Below the pieces are notes generated by a model, which had not been told where the DNA came from, made no database searches, and saw only the letters and a program-made list of their open reading frames with translations. A program made the position numbers and the translations under genes. A DNA stretch of 42,595 bases. Origin: CAZGXM01 sp964529795 (lineage in GTDB: Bacteria; Bacillota; JADQBR01). The stretch lies in the NCBI GenBank assembly GCA_964529795.1, contig CAZGXM010000012.1:1-42595 (forward strand). Direction: 5' to 3'. Every line of letters starts with the position of its first letter. The stretch's first letter is position 1. Below, piece after piece: positions 30,858 through 38,529 of this stretch.

Positions 30858-31328
30858 CTAACTTTTTCCCCAATCGTCCTTTTCTTTCAATACCTTCTCC
30901 AGCGCCCTGGTTACCAAGCGTTCCAACTGGTCGGCACACTGCTGGTAAATTTCCGGGGAACCGTCAATGGGGTCGGCAATATCACCGGGTTCGCCGCTGT
31001 ATTCACCCAGGGTGAAAAGCTTGCCGGCGGAAACCTGTCCTGCCAGCGCCGTCTTGTGACCCTCAGTCATGGTGAGGATAAGGTCGGCCTCCGCGAGCAA
31101 GGGAGCAACCGCCATCCTGGACTTATGACCTGTCAGGTCCAGTCCCCGCCGGGACATTACTGCCGCTGCAAGCGGGGAAGCGGGCATACCATCCAGGGCG
31201 GCAATGCCGGCGGAGGAAACGGAAAGCCTGTCCTGCCAACCCCTGTCAGCAATCATTTTTTTCGCCAGGATTTCCGCCATGCTGCTACGACAGGTATTAC
31301 CGGTACAGACAAACAATATTTTCAGCAT
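30858..31328 (-). CDS. ywlE: Low-molecular-weight phosphatase, protein-arginine phosphatase type
   Basis: The 156-residue protein has the P-loop VCTGNTCRSSMAE near the N-terminus and the catalytic Asp in DIADPIDG. Threonine in CTGNTCRS, in place of the Ile or similar residue of tyrosine phosphatases, is known to give YwlE its phosphoarginine specificity, so it probably reverses McsB-type arginine phosphorylation. The kinase is not in this window. The ATG at 31328 (MLKILFVC) has GGGGGGTG six bases upstream; the longer TTG frame reads the ribosome site. Synteny with rpiB, ywlG and glyA supports the name. Confidence 0.88.
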   Translation of the reverse strand: MLKILFVCTGNTCRSSMAEILAKKMIADRGWQDRLSVSSAGIAALDGMPASPLAAAVMSRRGLDLTGHKSRMAVAPLLAEADLILTMTEGHKTALAGQVSAGKLFTLGEYSGEPGDIADPIDGSPEIYQQCADQLERLVTRALEKVLKEKDDWGKS

Positions 31329-31336
31329 AACAACAC

Positions 31337-31385
31337 CCCCCAAATTCGCGGTTTGATGTTCGCGGTTCGAAGTGCGCGCTCAGGT
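31337..31385. repeat. Degenerate heptad repeat at the ywlE ribosome site
   Basis: On the minus strand ACTTCGAAC, CGCGAAC, ATCAAAC and CGCGAAT run into TTGGGGGG, the ywlE ribosome site. It has the same layout as the arrays before upp and rpiB. Confidence 0.6.
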
Positions 31386-31469
31386 CATCCCTTGGAATAA
31401 AAACCTGTAAACAAGACACACTTGTTACCTCCAGTCAAAGCTTGTCCTGCGGGAAAAGATTTATAAGAA

Positions 31470-32057
31470 TTACGTAAAAAACAGTCTGACGCCAATGATC
31501 AGGAGGATGATACCGCCCGCAGTCTGGGCTTTGGTACCGAACCAGGCGCCCAACTGGCGCCCGGAAAAAAAACCTGTCGCAGTCATTACTCCGGCCACCA
31601 CACCCATCACCAGCACCGTAGTGGCCAGGTTGGCTTTAAAAGTGCCCAAACTAAAACCCACGCTTAAGGCATCCATACTGACGCTGCCCGCCAGCACGGC
31701 CATGGCCCAAAAGCCGGTAACGACTTGCAAATCAGGTTTTTTATCTTCGCCAGTTTTCCGGGCAAATCCCAGTCGGGCCAACTGCGGCCTGACACTTTCC
31801 CAGAGCATCTGCAGGCCAATAAATATGACAACCAATGCACCGGTCACGGTGGCCACATTTCCCACCACCCGGCCCAAAAAATCTCCGATAATCAGACCGA
31901 TCAGGGGCATAAATACGTGAAACACGCTGACCACCAGGGAAATTTCCAGAATACGGCGCAGGCGTACACCGGTGGTGCCAAGGCCCAGGGCCAGAGAAAA
32001 AGCGTCCGTTCCTAAAGCTACTGACACCGCCATTAATGTAAAATAATCCATTTCCAC
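31470..32057 (-). CDS. mntP: Manganese efflux pump MntP
   Basis: This 195-residue membrane protein has six helices and the MntP signature: DYFTLMAVSVALGTDAFSLALGLG with the conserved Asp, and VLAGSVSMDALSVGFSLGTF with the second conserved Asp-Ala-Leu-Ser motif. It exports Mn(II) from the cytoplasm. GGAGGGTGG is the ribosome site. It lies 114 bp after a ZIP uptake transporter, so the two may balance metal import and export. The 114-bp gap is too short for the yybP-ykoY manganese riboswitch that often precedes mntP, and I see none. Confidence 0.92.
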   Translation of the reverse strand: MEMDYFTLMAVSVALGTDAFSLALGLGTTGVRLRRILEISLVVSVFHVFMPLIGLIIGDFLGRVVGNVATVTGALVVIFIGLQMLWESVRPQLARLGFARKTGEDKKPDLQVVTGFWAMAVLAGSVSMDALSVGFSLGTFKANLATTVLVMGVVAGVMTATGFFSGRQLGAWFGTKAQTAGGIILLIIGVRLFFT

Positions 32058-32171
32058 CCTCCTCGCTGCCGCCGTCTTACAGTTGCATCTATATTTTAGT
32101 CTTTCCCATCAACGTTGAAAAACAAATGCTGCTTCACTTCCAAAATATGCTTATCAGCCAGTATCCGGGCT

Positions 32172-32903
32172 TTAAAGTCCATGCCAAAAAGCCAACAGCA
32201 CGCTGACGGCCGTTCCGGAGAGCATTCCCAACAGGGCATAGTTGGGATGGCGCCTTCTTGCCTCCGGTACCAGTTCAAAACGGATTATGTATACCATGGC
32301 ACCGGCGGCCACCGCCAGCAATTCACCAAGAGCACGGGCGGAAAAATGTATCAGCAGCATACCCATTAAAGTTCCCAGAGGTGTAAATAAACTGACAACA
32401 CCATTGATAAACATAATTTTCCGCAGGCTGCTGCCACCCATTAGTAACGGGGCGGCGGTAGCCATGCCCTCGGGTATATTGTGCAAGGCAATGGCAACAA
32501 CCAGTACTATCCCCAACTCCACCTCCGCCGCATAGCCGACGGCAATGGCCATCCCTTCCGGTAAATCGTGAAGGGCTATGCCCACCGCTATCAGGTAACC
32601 CATGTTAAGCATATAATAACGGTCCCTTTCCCGGGGGCCGGCAGGCATGGTAAAGGAGAAAATCCGGTCCAGCAAAAAAAGGAACAGGATGCCAAAAAAA
32701 AATCCTTCCACGGTGGACGGCATATCCCCCTGCTGCCATGCCGACGGGAGCAGGTCCAATAAAACCACTCCGGCCATTATGCCTGCAGCGCTGCCCAGCA
32801 CTACTGCCAGGGCGCGTTCACCAAGACCCTGCTGCAGCGCCACCGCCAGGCCGCCCAGTAAGGTGGCCAGCCCGGCAAAAAAACTTAAAAACAATATTTC
32901 CAT
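32172..32903 (-). CDS. ZIP family metal transporter
   Basis: The 243-residue protein has seven to eight membrane helices. The metal path is visible in helices IV and V: AVGIALHDLPEGMAIAVGY and VVAIALHNIPEGMATAAPLL, each with the His-x-x-Pro-Glu motif of ZIP carriers. It imports Zn(II) or another divalent metal into the cytoplasm. The ATG at 32903 is embedded in a 13-bp inverted repeat (32902-32946) that includes the untranslated leader, so expression may be controlled at translation start or by an operator there. It precedes mntP. Confidence 0.9.
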   Translation of the reverse strand: MEILFLSFFAGLATLLGGLAVALQQGLGERALAVVLGSAAGIMAGVVLLDLLPSAWQQGDMPSTVEGFFFGILFLFLLDRIFSFTMPAGPRERDRYYMLNMGYLIAVGIALHDLPEGMAIAVGYAAEVELGIVLVVAIALHNIPEGMATAAPLLMGGSSLRKIMFINGVVSLFTPLGTLMGMLLIHFSARALGELLAVAAGAMVYIIRFELVPEARRRHPNYALLGMLSGTAVSVLLAFWHGL

Positions 32904-32946
32904 ACCATGATAGCCTCGTTTCTCCAGGACCTTGCTATCATGGTAT
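32902..32946 (-). promoter_or_regulatory. 13-bp inverted repeat over the ZIP start codon
   Basis: ATACCATGATAGC (32902-32914) and GCTATCATGGTAT (32934-32946) are perfect inverted copies with a 19-base loop. On the mRNA the 3' arm ends in the first two bases of the AUG, while the purine-rich ribosome site (GGAGAAACGAGG) is in the loop. It acts either as a translation-blocking hairpin or as a repressor operator. Confidence 0.7.
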
Positions 32947-32959
32947 TCTTTTGCCGGAA

Positions 32960-32965
32960 ATTATA
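32960..32965 (-). promoter_or_regulatory. -10 element of the ZIP promoter
   Basis: A perfect TATAAT on the minus strand. The best -35 match at 16 bp is only CTGGTT, part of a small dyad CTGGT-TTG-ACCAG. The transcript would begin about 7 nt before the inverted repeat. Confidence 0.45.
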
Positions 32966-33037
32966 TAACAGGATCTGGTCAAACCAGGATTCTCAAAAGC
33001 AAACCAATACAGAAACATTACCGTCCAACACGGAAAT

Positions 33038-34087
33038 TTAAAAGGAAATTCGCCTCTTTGCCGCTTTCTCCAGTCGGTTCATCAGGGCAACTCCCACACC
33101 TACCCTGGGAAATGCCTCGCAAAGTATTACCCGGGCCTGTTTGTTGTCACAGGCGCGTAAAACGCCGTAAAGTTTGCTTGCAGCGGTTTCCGGCGCACTC
33201 CTTGCTCCCAGGGAAATTAATATTTCCGGCTGCAATTCCTGGCGATAGCGAAAGACATGTTCCTCCGCCGCCAAAATTGCCACCCGCATCCCCCGGGATA
33301 GATAGTACCGGTAGATCTGTTTGATTTTTTCAAAAACCAGGGGGAAATCCCCCTCCACCAAAATCAATTCCCCTTCCGGCGCATAATGCACGTATTTCAT
33401 TCCCGGTGCCCGGGGCGCTTCCCCGGTGCGCAGGGCCCGGTCCATCTCCACCTCACCCAACACCGCCTGCAGCTGCTCCAATGTCACCCCGCCGGGTCGG
33501 AGCACGGTGGGAACAGGTGTGGTCAGGTCGACCACGGTGGACTCCACCCCCACGTTGCAGGGGCCGGCGTCAAGAACGGCATCAATTCTTCCGGCCAAGT
33601 CCTTCAACACGTGACTGGCGGTGGTGGGACTGGGCTTGCCCGAACGATTGGCACTGGGTGCGGCAATGGGTACCCGGGCAGTTTTAATCAATGCCAGGGC
33701 CACCGGGTGCCGGGGCATCCTGATGGCGATAGTGTCCAGCCCGGCGGAAACAATTTTCGGTACGCGAGGATGACAGGGCAGTACAACCGTCAGCGGCCCC
33801 GGCCAAAACTCTTTCATCAGTTCAGCCGCCCTCGCGGGCAGGTAGGCAGTCAAAAACTTCACTTCTGCAGCGCGACCGATATGTACGATCAAGGGGTTAT
33901 CAGCCGGCCTGCCCTTGGCCCGGAAAATTTTCGCCACCGCCTCCCGGTCCATGGCGTTGGCCCCCAAACCATACACCGTTTCCGTGGGGAACGCTACCAG
34001 CCCGCCTTTTTTAATAATCTTGCCCGCCAGGGAAAGCTTTTGAACATCGGGTATTTCCGGATGAACTCTTATCAGTTTGGTTTTCAT
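33038..34087 (-). CDS. tsaC: L-threonylcarbamoyladenylate synthase (Sua5 type)
   Basis: The 349-residue protein makes threonylcarbamoyl-AMP from threonine, bicarbonate and ATP for the t6A37 modification of ANN-decoding tRNAs. The YrdC domain spans about residues 15-205, with GGLVAFPTETVYGLGANAMD, KIFRAKGRPADNPLIVHIG, RMPRHPVALALI and APSANRSGKPSPTTA. The C-terminal Sua5 domain begins after APGMKYVHYAPEGEL. The length fits the two-domain Sua5 form (Bacillus YwlC). The ATG has GAGGTGAT upstream, overlapped by the stop of a possible small ORF. Confidence 0.95.
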   Translation of the reverse strand: MKTKLIRVHPEIPDVQKLSLAGKIIKKGGLVAFPTETVYGLGANAMDREAVAKIFRAKGRPADNPLIVHIGRAAEVKFLTAYLPARAAELMKEFWPGPLTVVLPCHPRVPKIVSAGLDTIAIRMPRHPVALALIKTARVPIAAPSANRSGKPSPTTASHVLKDLAGRIDAVLDAGPCNVGVESTVVDLTTPVPTVLRPGGVTLEQLQAVLGEVEMDRALRTGEAPRAPGMKYVHYAPEGELILVEGDFPLVFEKIKQIYRYYLSRGMRVAILAAEEHVFRYRQELQPEILISLGARSAPETAASKLYGVLRACDNKQARVILCEAFPRVGVGVALMNRLEKAAKRRISF

Positions 34088-34091
34088 GTGA

Positions 34092-34190
34092 TCACCTCAA
34101 TTCAACCCGCCCCGGAAAAACATCCATATTACCAACGTCAGCAAACCAGATATCCGTAAGCATGTTTACAGTAAGGAAGAAGCCGCTCAT
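34092..34190 (-). CDS. Possible 32-codon leader ORF upstream of tsaC
   Basis: The ATG at 34190 has a strong GAGGAG site six bases upstream. The frame reads MSGFFLTVNMLTDIWFADVG and ends VELR, with its TGA overlapping the tsaC ribosome site. That layout suggests translational coupling. It could also be chance: there is no recognisable homology, and a weaker TTG-started longer frame (to 34283) exists. Apart from this, the 266-bp stretch 34088-34353 shows nothing. Confidence 0.35.
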   Translation of the reverse strand: MSGFFLTVNMLTDIWFADVGNMDVFPGRVELR

Positions 34191-34353
34191 GGCCGACTCC
34201 TCAAGGCTATCAATTTCGTAAGAAAATACCTCCTGCTCAGGGCAGGCTGCTGTTGTACCTGCTGCCGGCAAAGGAACTTCCAAATATTATTTCCTGCCCC
34301 TCCAGCCAAATCCTGCCTATATGGAAGAAATCTTTTTTCCTGCCAAGTCCCTT

Positions 34354-34869
34354 CTAGTATATAATCATTCCCATAATACCGGCAATCATTATTAAAATAA
34401 TGGGGTGCAGCCGGGTAACAGCGGCCAGTAATACCACTGCCGCGGCCGTAATAACACCAAAAATGTCCTTCACCGCGCCATGTACCAAAAAGACCGCCGC
34501 GGCGGCAATCAAGGCAATCACCACCGGCCTGACCCCGGCGAGAACGGCCTTTACCGCCTGTTCTCCCTGAAAACGTGTTAAAAATTTGGCCACCATCAGA
34601 GCCAAAATCAGAGAAGGGGTGACCAGACCCATAGTCGCGCTGACAGCGCCGGGGAAACCGCCAAGGCTATAGCCCACAAAGGTAGCCAAATTTATGGCAA
34701 TGGGCCCGGGAGTCATTTGGGCTACTGCTACCATGTCCACCATTTGCGCTTTTGTCAGCCAGCCGTGGATATTTACCATTTCCCGGTAGAGCAGCGTAAT
34801 AATGACGTAACCGCCGCCAAAACTGAAGGCACCGATTTTCGCAAAATTGAGGAATAATTTTAATAACAT
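34354..34869 (-). CDS. CHR-domain chromate transporter, second half
   Basis: This 171-residue membrane protein is a single CHR domain: FAKIGAFSFGGGYVIITLLYREM, LTKAQMVDMVAVAQMTPGPIAINLATFVGY and further helices. Short-chain ChrA proteins are made as pairs of homologous domains of opposite orientation that together transport chromate or a related oxyanion. It follows its partner by three bases, so the two are cotranscribed. Activity on chromate is not proven by sequence. Confidence 0.85.
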   Translation of the reverse strand: MLLKLFLNFAKIGAFSFGGGYVIITLLYREMVNIHGWLTKAQMVDMVAVAQMTPGPIAINLATFVGYSLGGFPGAVSATMGLVTPSLILALMVAKFLTRFQGEQAVKAVLAGVRPVVIALIAAAAVFLVHGAVKDIFGVITAAAVVLLAAVTRLHPIILIMIAGIMGMIIY

Positions 34870-34872
34870 GGC

Positions 34873-35451
34873 CTAACTCTCCATCTTCTTATTGAACAAG
34901 AAAAACCCGGCAGAACCGGCCAAAACAATCACCACAATGGGATGTACGTTGAATATGACCAAAGCCGCCAGGGCCAGCATGAACAATACCCAGTTGACCG
35001 GTGTAGAAAGGGCTTTTCCCCCCAGTGAAAAAGCGGCATAAAACAGCAGTCCCACCACTGCAGGCCTGACACCGGCAAGAAAATTGTCCACGTAGACGTT
35101 ATCCTGAAAACGCAGCAGGAAGTTGGCAATAAGCAGAATAATTAAAAAGGAGGGCAGTACGGCCCCCAGCATCGATACCAGGGCTCCCTTCAAGCCGGCC
35201 AACCTGTATCCCACCACCGCAGCGGTGTTGGCAGTGATAACCCCGGGAATGGATTGAGCGGCAGCAATTAAATCCAAAAACTCTTCCTTTTCCAACCACC
35301 TGTTGCGCTCCACCAGGTCCCGCTGAATGATGGGTATCATGGCATAGCCGCCGCCGATAGTAAATGCGCCAATGCGAAAAAACCCGGCAAAGAGCAGCCA
35401 GGCAGTAATTTTTTTTTGTTTTTTTGTTTTGACGTTTTGTTGTGTAGTCAT
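34873..35451 (-). CDS. CHR-domain chromate transporter, first half
   Basis: The 192-residue protein has one CHR domain: FAGFFRIGAFTIGGGYAMIPIIQ, LEKEEFLDLIAAAQSIPGVITANTAAVVGYRLAG and hydrophobic C-terminal helices ending FFLFNKKMES. The basic N-terminus (NVKTKKQKK) fits a cytoplasmic start. The ATG at 35451 is chosen by homology and an AGGGC site; a longer frame to 35535 has no ribosome site and overlaps the prmC end. It pairs with the neighbouring CHR gene. In Bacillus this interval holds spoIIR instead. Confidence 0.85.
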   Translation of the reverse strand: MTTQQNVKTKKQKKITAWLLFAGFFRIGAFTIGGGYAMIPIIQRDLVERNRWLEKEEFLDLIAAAQSIPGVITANTAAVVGYRLAGLKGALVSMLGAVLPSFLIILLIANFLLRFQDNVYVDNFLAGVRPAVVGLLFYAAFSLGGKALSTPVNWVLFMLALAALVIFNVHPIVVIVLAGSAGFFLFNKKMES

Positions 35452-35479
35452 GATCAGCCCTGCTTTGAAAATGATGCAC

Positions 35480-36349
35480 CTATGAACTTTCCAAAATTCC
35501 GGTTTGGCCGTAACGTATTTTAAATATACGGTCACGGTTGCCGTAATCTTTTAGCAGTTGATAATCAGTCAAGCCATACTCGCGTGCAAGGCGGGACACC
35601 AACTCACCCTGATCCCAGCCGATCTCAATTAATAGAAATCCTCCCGGTTCCAGCACCGGACCCAGCCGCGGTAACAGCCTGCGGTAATAATCCAGCCCGT
35701 CTGCCCCGCCGTCCAGGGCGGCCACCGGTTCGTAACCCAGTTCCGGTGCCAGGGTATCCAGCTGTGCAGTGGGTATATAAGGCAGGTTAGCCGTCAGCAG
35801 TTCCACCCGAATACCGGCGGCCGCCAGCGGTTCCAGCAAATCACCGTGCAAAAAGTCAACCCGGTGAGCCACACCGGTGGCCGCGGCGTTTCTGCGGGCC
35901 ACAGCCAAGGCACGGGGGGAAATATCCGTAGCCCATACGGTCACGTCAGTATAATGGGCAATACTGCAGGCGATAGCACCACTGCCCGTACCCACGTCGG
36001 CACAGCGGCGAAACCCGTGCCGGGAGATCAAGCCCAGCCCTTCCTCCACCAGTATTTCCGTGTCTCCCCGGGGTATCAAGACATCGGGCGACACGTGAAA
36101 CTCCAGTGACATGAATTCTTGCTTGCCGGTAAGATACTGCAGCGGTTCCCGTTTTGCCCGCCTCTCCACAAGTTTTAAAAACCTGTTTTGAACAGGGCAA
36201 TCCATTTCCACGTGCAAATTGTTAAACAACTCAACCGTAGAAAATCCCCATACATGCTGTAGCAGCACGCCGGCATCAAGGCGGGGGTTCTCCACACCGG
36301 CATCCTGAAGCTGCCGGGTGGCCCGCATCAAAGCCTCCCGGTTGGTCAC
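35480..36349 (-). CDS. prmC: Release factor N5-glutamine methyltransferase
   Basis: The 289-residue protein has an N-terminal helical domain (PRLDAGVLLQHVWGF, RRAKREPLQYLTGKQEFMSL) and a Rossmann methyltransferase domain (VLIPRGDTEILVEEGL, DVGTGSGAIACSIAHY). It methylates the GGQ glutamine of release factors. The catalytic motif is NLPY (TANLPYIPTAQL) in place of the common NPPY, a variant I believe occurs in some bacteria. It starts with GTG immediately after the prfA stop, a coupled arrangement; its substrate RF1 is thus encoded next to it. Confidence 0.93.
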   Translation of the reverse strand: MTNREALMRATRQLQDAGVENPRLDAGVLLQHVWGFSTVELFNNLHVEMDCPVQNRFLKLVERRAKREPLQYLTGKQEFMSLEFHVSPDVLIPRGDTEILVEEGLGLISRHGFRRCADVGTGSGAIACSIAHYTDVTVWATDISPRALAVARRNAAATGVAHRVDFLHGDLLEPLAAAGIRVELLTANLPYIPTAQLDTLAPELGYEPVAALDGGADGLDYYRRLLPRLGPVLEPGGFLLIEIGWDQGELVSRLAREYGLTDYQLLKDYGNRDRIFKIRYGQTGILESS

Positions 36350-37417
36350 CTATTCCACCTCTTTGATTTTTTCCGCCTGGTCAGTTGTAATCAGCACCTC
36401 GATAATTTCATCCAGTTCACCCTGGAGAATCATTTCCAGCTTATGCAGGGTCAGGCCAATTCTATGGTCCGTCACCCGGCTTTGAGGGAAATTATAGGTG
36501 CGGATGCGCTCGCTGCGGTCACCGGTCCCAACCTGCGACTTCCGGGTGGAAGCCATCTCTCCCTGCTGCTCCTGCTGGGCCAGGTCCAAAAGCCGGGCAC
36601 GCAGCACCTTCATTGCCTTGTCCCTGTTTTTGTGCTGGGACTTCTCGTCCTGGCAGGATACCACCAACCCCGTGGGCAGGTGCGTAATACGTACCGCCGA
36701 CTGGGTAGTGTTTACGGACTGGCCGCCGGGTCCGCTGGCGCAGAACACGTCAATACGTAAATCATTGGGATTTATCTCCACGTCCACTTCTTCAGCCTCG
36801 GGCAGTACAGCCACCGTGGCGGTGGAAGTGTGAATACGCCCGCCGGACTCGGTGGTGGGAATCCGCTGTACCCGGTGGACACCGCTTTCAAACTTGAGCC
36901 TGCTGTAAGCACCCTGTCCTTCAATTAAAAAGGACACCTCCTTGATACCGCCAATATCCGTTTCATGCAGGCTGAGCACTTCGGTGCGCCAGCCGTGATT
37001 CTCCGCGTAGCGGCCGTACATGCGAAAGAGGTCGCCGGCAAACAGCGTTGCTTCATCGCCACCGGCCCCGGCACGGATTTCCATGATCACGTTTTTCTCG
37101 TCGTTGGGGTCTTTGGGTAGCAGTAAAATCTTCAGTTTCTCTTCCAGTTCGCGCTTTTCCCGACTGCGCTCCTCAATTTCATTTTCCACCATTTCCCGGA
37201 AGTCCGCCTCCAGGTCGTCTTCAAACAGTGCTTTGGCTTCTTCCAGGTCGGAAACAACTTTTTTATACTGCCGGAAGGTCTCCACCACTCCCTGCAGCGC
37301 CGCGTGGGCCTTGGCATGCTTTTGAAACTGGGCGGTATCGGCAATGACCTCCGGATCGCTCATAAGCCTCCCCAGTTCTTCATATTTTTCTTCCACTTGT
37401 TTCAGTTTTTCCAACAT
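36350..37417 (-). CDS. prfA: Peptide chain release factor 1
   Basis: This 355-residue protein terminates translation at UAA and UAG. The codon-reading PxT motif is in HRVQRIPTTESGGR, and the catalytic GGQ in SGPGGQSVNTTQSAVRITH. Its N-terminal coiled coil starts MLEKLKQVEEKYEEL. Its ATG overlaps the end of the DUF1385 gene by 16 bases, with AGAGGTA as ribosome site, and prmC follows without a gap. Confidence 0.97.
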   Translation of the reverse strand: MLEKLKQVEEKYEELGRLMSDPEVIADTAQFQKHAKAHAALQGVVETFRQYKKVVSDLEEAKALFEDDLEADFREMVENEIEERSREKRELEEKLKILLLPKDPNDEKNVIMEIRAGAGGDEATLFAGDLFRMYGRYAENHGWRTEVLSLHETDIGGIKEVSFLIEGQGAYSRLKFESGVHRVQRIPTTESGGRIHTSTATVAVLPEAEEVDVEINPNDLRIDVFCASGPGGQSVNTTQSAVRITHLPTGLVVSCQDEKSQHKNRDKAMKVLRARLLDLAQQEQQGEMASTRKSQVGTGDRSERIRTYNFPQSRVTDHRIGLTLHKLEMILQGELDEIIEVLITTDQAEKIKEVE

Positions 37418-38346
37418 ACCTCTTCACCTCTGACAGTATCCGAATTGCATTGACCTGCATCTTCTACTTTTAATTCTTCTTCAACATCCTGGCTGAGTAC
37501 TGCCTGCAAAGCATCAATAGCCACGGCAATCTGGTCATCTTCGGGTTCCCTGGTGGTCAGCTTCTGCAACCACATTCCCGGGGCGCCGACCAGCCGCACC
37601 CAGCCCTTGTCAGGATGTTTGCCGGTAAACTTGATAATTTCATAGGCAATGCCCGCCACCAGCGGCATCAGCAGAATACGGGACAAAATGCGCAAAAGCA
37701 GGCGGTCAAAGGCCAGCACGGAAAATACAATGATGGTCATTATCATCACAATCAACAGGAAACTGGTACCGCAGCGGGGATGCAGGGTGGAATACTTGCG
37801 GACATTTTCAACCTTTAGTTCCTCGCCCCGCTCATAGGTGGAAATCACCTTATGCTCCGCCCCGTGGTACTGAAAAACCCGCTGGATATCTTTCAGCCGG
37901 GAAATCGCTACTATATAGATCAAGAAAACCGCTATCCTGATAATCCCCTCGATGAGGTTTTTCCATAATTCAGACCGATTTGAGCCCAAAACCTGCGCCG
38001 ACCAGGTGGGCAGTACCACAAACAAAAGTATGGCCAGGCTAAAGGCGATGATAATGGTTACCGCTATCTGCCGGGAAGACAGTTCTTCTTCCTCTTCTCC
38101 CGCCGCCTGGCTGGCTGAAAAGCTCAAAGCCTTGATACCAAGCACCAGGGCCTCAATCAGTGCCAGAAACCCCCTGACAAAGGGCTTCTTCAGCAGTGAA
38201 AGTTTATCCAGCCAGGAAAGCAGCGGCTGTTCGTCCATGACAATCTCGCCGCTAGGACGGCGCACGGCTACTGCGACACCCTTACGGCCGCGCATCATCA
38301 CGCCTTCAATAACCGCCTGGCCGCCGTATTGAAATTTTTTCGCCAT
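37402..38346 (-). CDS. DUF1385 membrane protein
   Basis: A 314-residue protein with the DUF1385 signature: GGQAVIEGVMMRGRKGVAVAVRRPSGEI at the N-terminus, four or five membrane helices (IAVTIIIAFSLAILLFVVLP and others), FQYHGAEHKVISTYE and LHPRCGTSFLLIVMIM. The His-rich GAEHK and RCGTS motifs are conserved. The function is not established; it is often found beside rpmE and prfA in clostridia, as here. GGGAGAGG precedes the ATG and an extended -10 promoter lies about 40 bp upstream. Confidence 0.85.
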   Translation of the reverse strand: MAKKFQYGGQAVIEGVMMRGRKGVAVAVRRPSGEIVMDEQPLLSWLDKLSLLKKPFVRGFLALIEALVLGIKALSFSASQAAGEEEEELSSRQIAVTIIIAFSLAILLFVVLPTWSAQVLGSNRSELWKNLIEGIIRIAVFLIYIVAISRLKDIQRVFQYHGAEHKVISTYERGEELKVENVRKYSTLHPRCGTSFLLIVMIMTIIVFSVLAFDRLLLRILSRILLMPLVAGIAYEIIKFTGKHPDKGWVRLVGAPGMWLQKLTTREPEDDQIAVAIDALQAVLSQDVEEELKVEDAGQCNSDTVRGEEVCWKN

Positions 38347-38382
38347 AGTACCTCTCCCTTAATACAGGTTGCACACTAATAT

Positions 38383-38391
38383 ATTATATCA
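38383..38391 (-). promoter_or_regulatory. Candidate extended -10 promoter for DUF1385-prfA-prmC
   Basis: TGATATAAT on the minus strand, with a perfect TATAAT (38383-38388) and upstream TG. The -35 region is poor. Confidence 0.4.
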
Positions 38392-38501
38392 AAAATCGGC
38401 TGCTGGAAAGAGAAACTGCCTTATTCCCGAATGCCTCCGTCCTTGCTTGCGGGTATAAATTTTATCCAAGCCGATAGCCCGGTAAGAATGTAAAAACAAA
38501 G

Positions 38502-38529
38502 AAAAAGCGAAGCCCGTGCCCCGCTTTTT
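38502..38529 (-). terminator. Terminator overlapping the rpmE stop codon
   Basis: AAAAAGCG and CGCTTTTT pair around a 12-base loop, followed on the minus strand by CTTTGTTTTT. It begins at the rpmE stop codon and separates rpmE from the DUF1385 operon. Confidence 0.75.

Noticed and set aside
32058..32171. yybP-ykoY manganese riboswitch before mntP
   Set aside because: Only 114 bp are available and no matching structure is visible.
33386..34159. 257-codon plus-strand ORF opposite tsaC
   Set aside because: Shadow of tsaC on the other strand; no ribosome site or family features.
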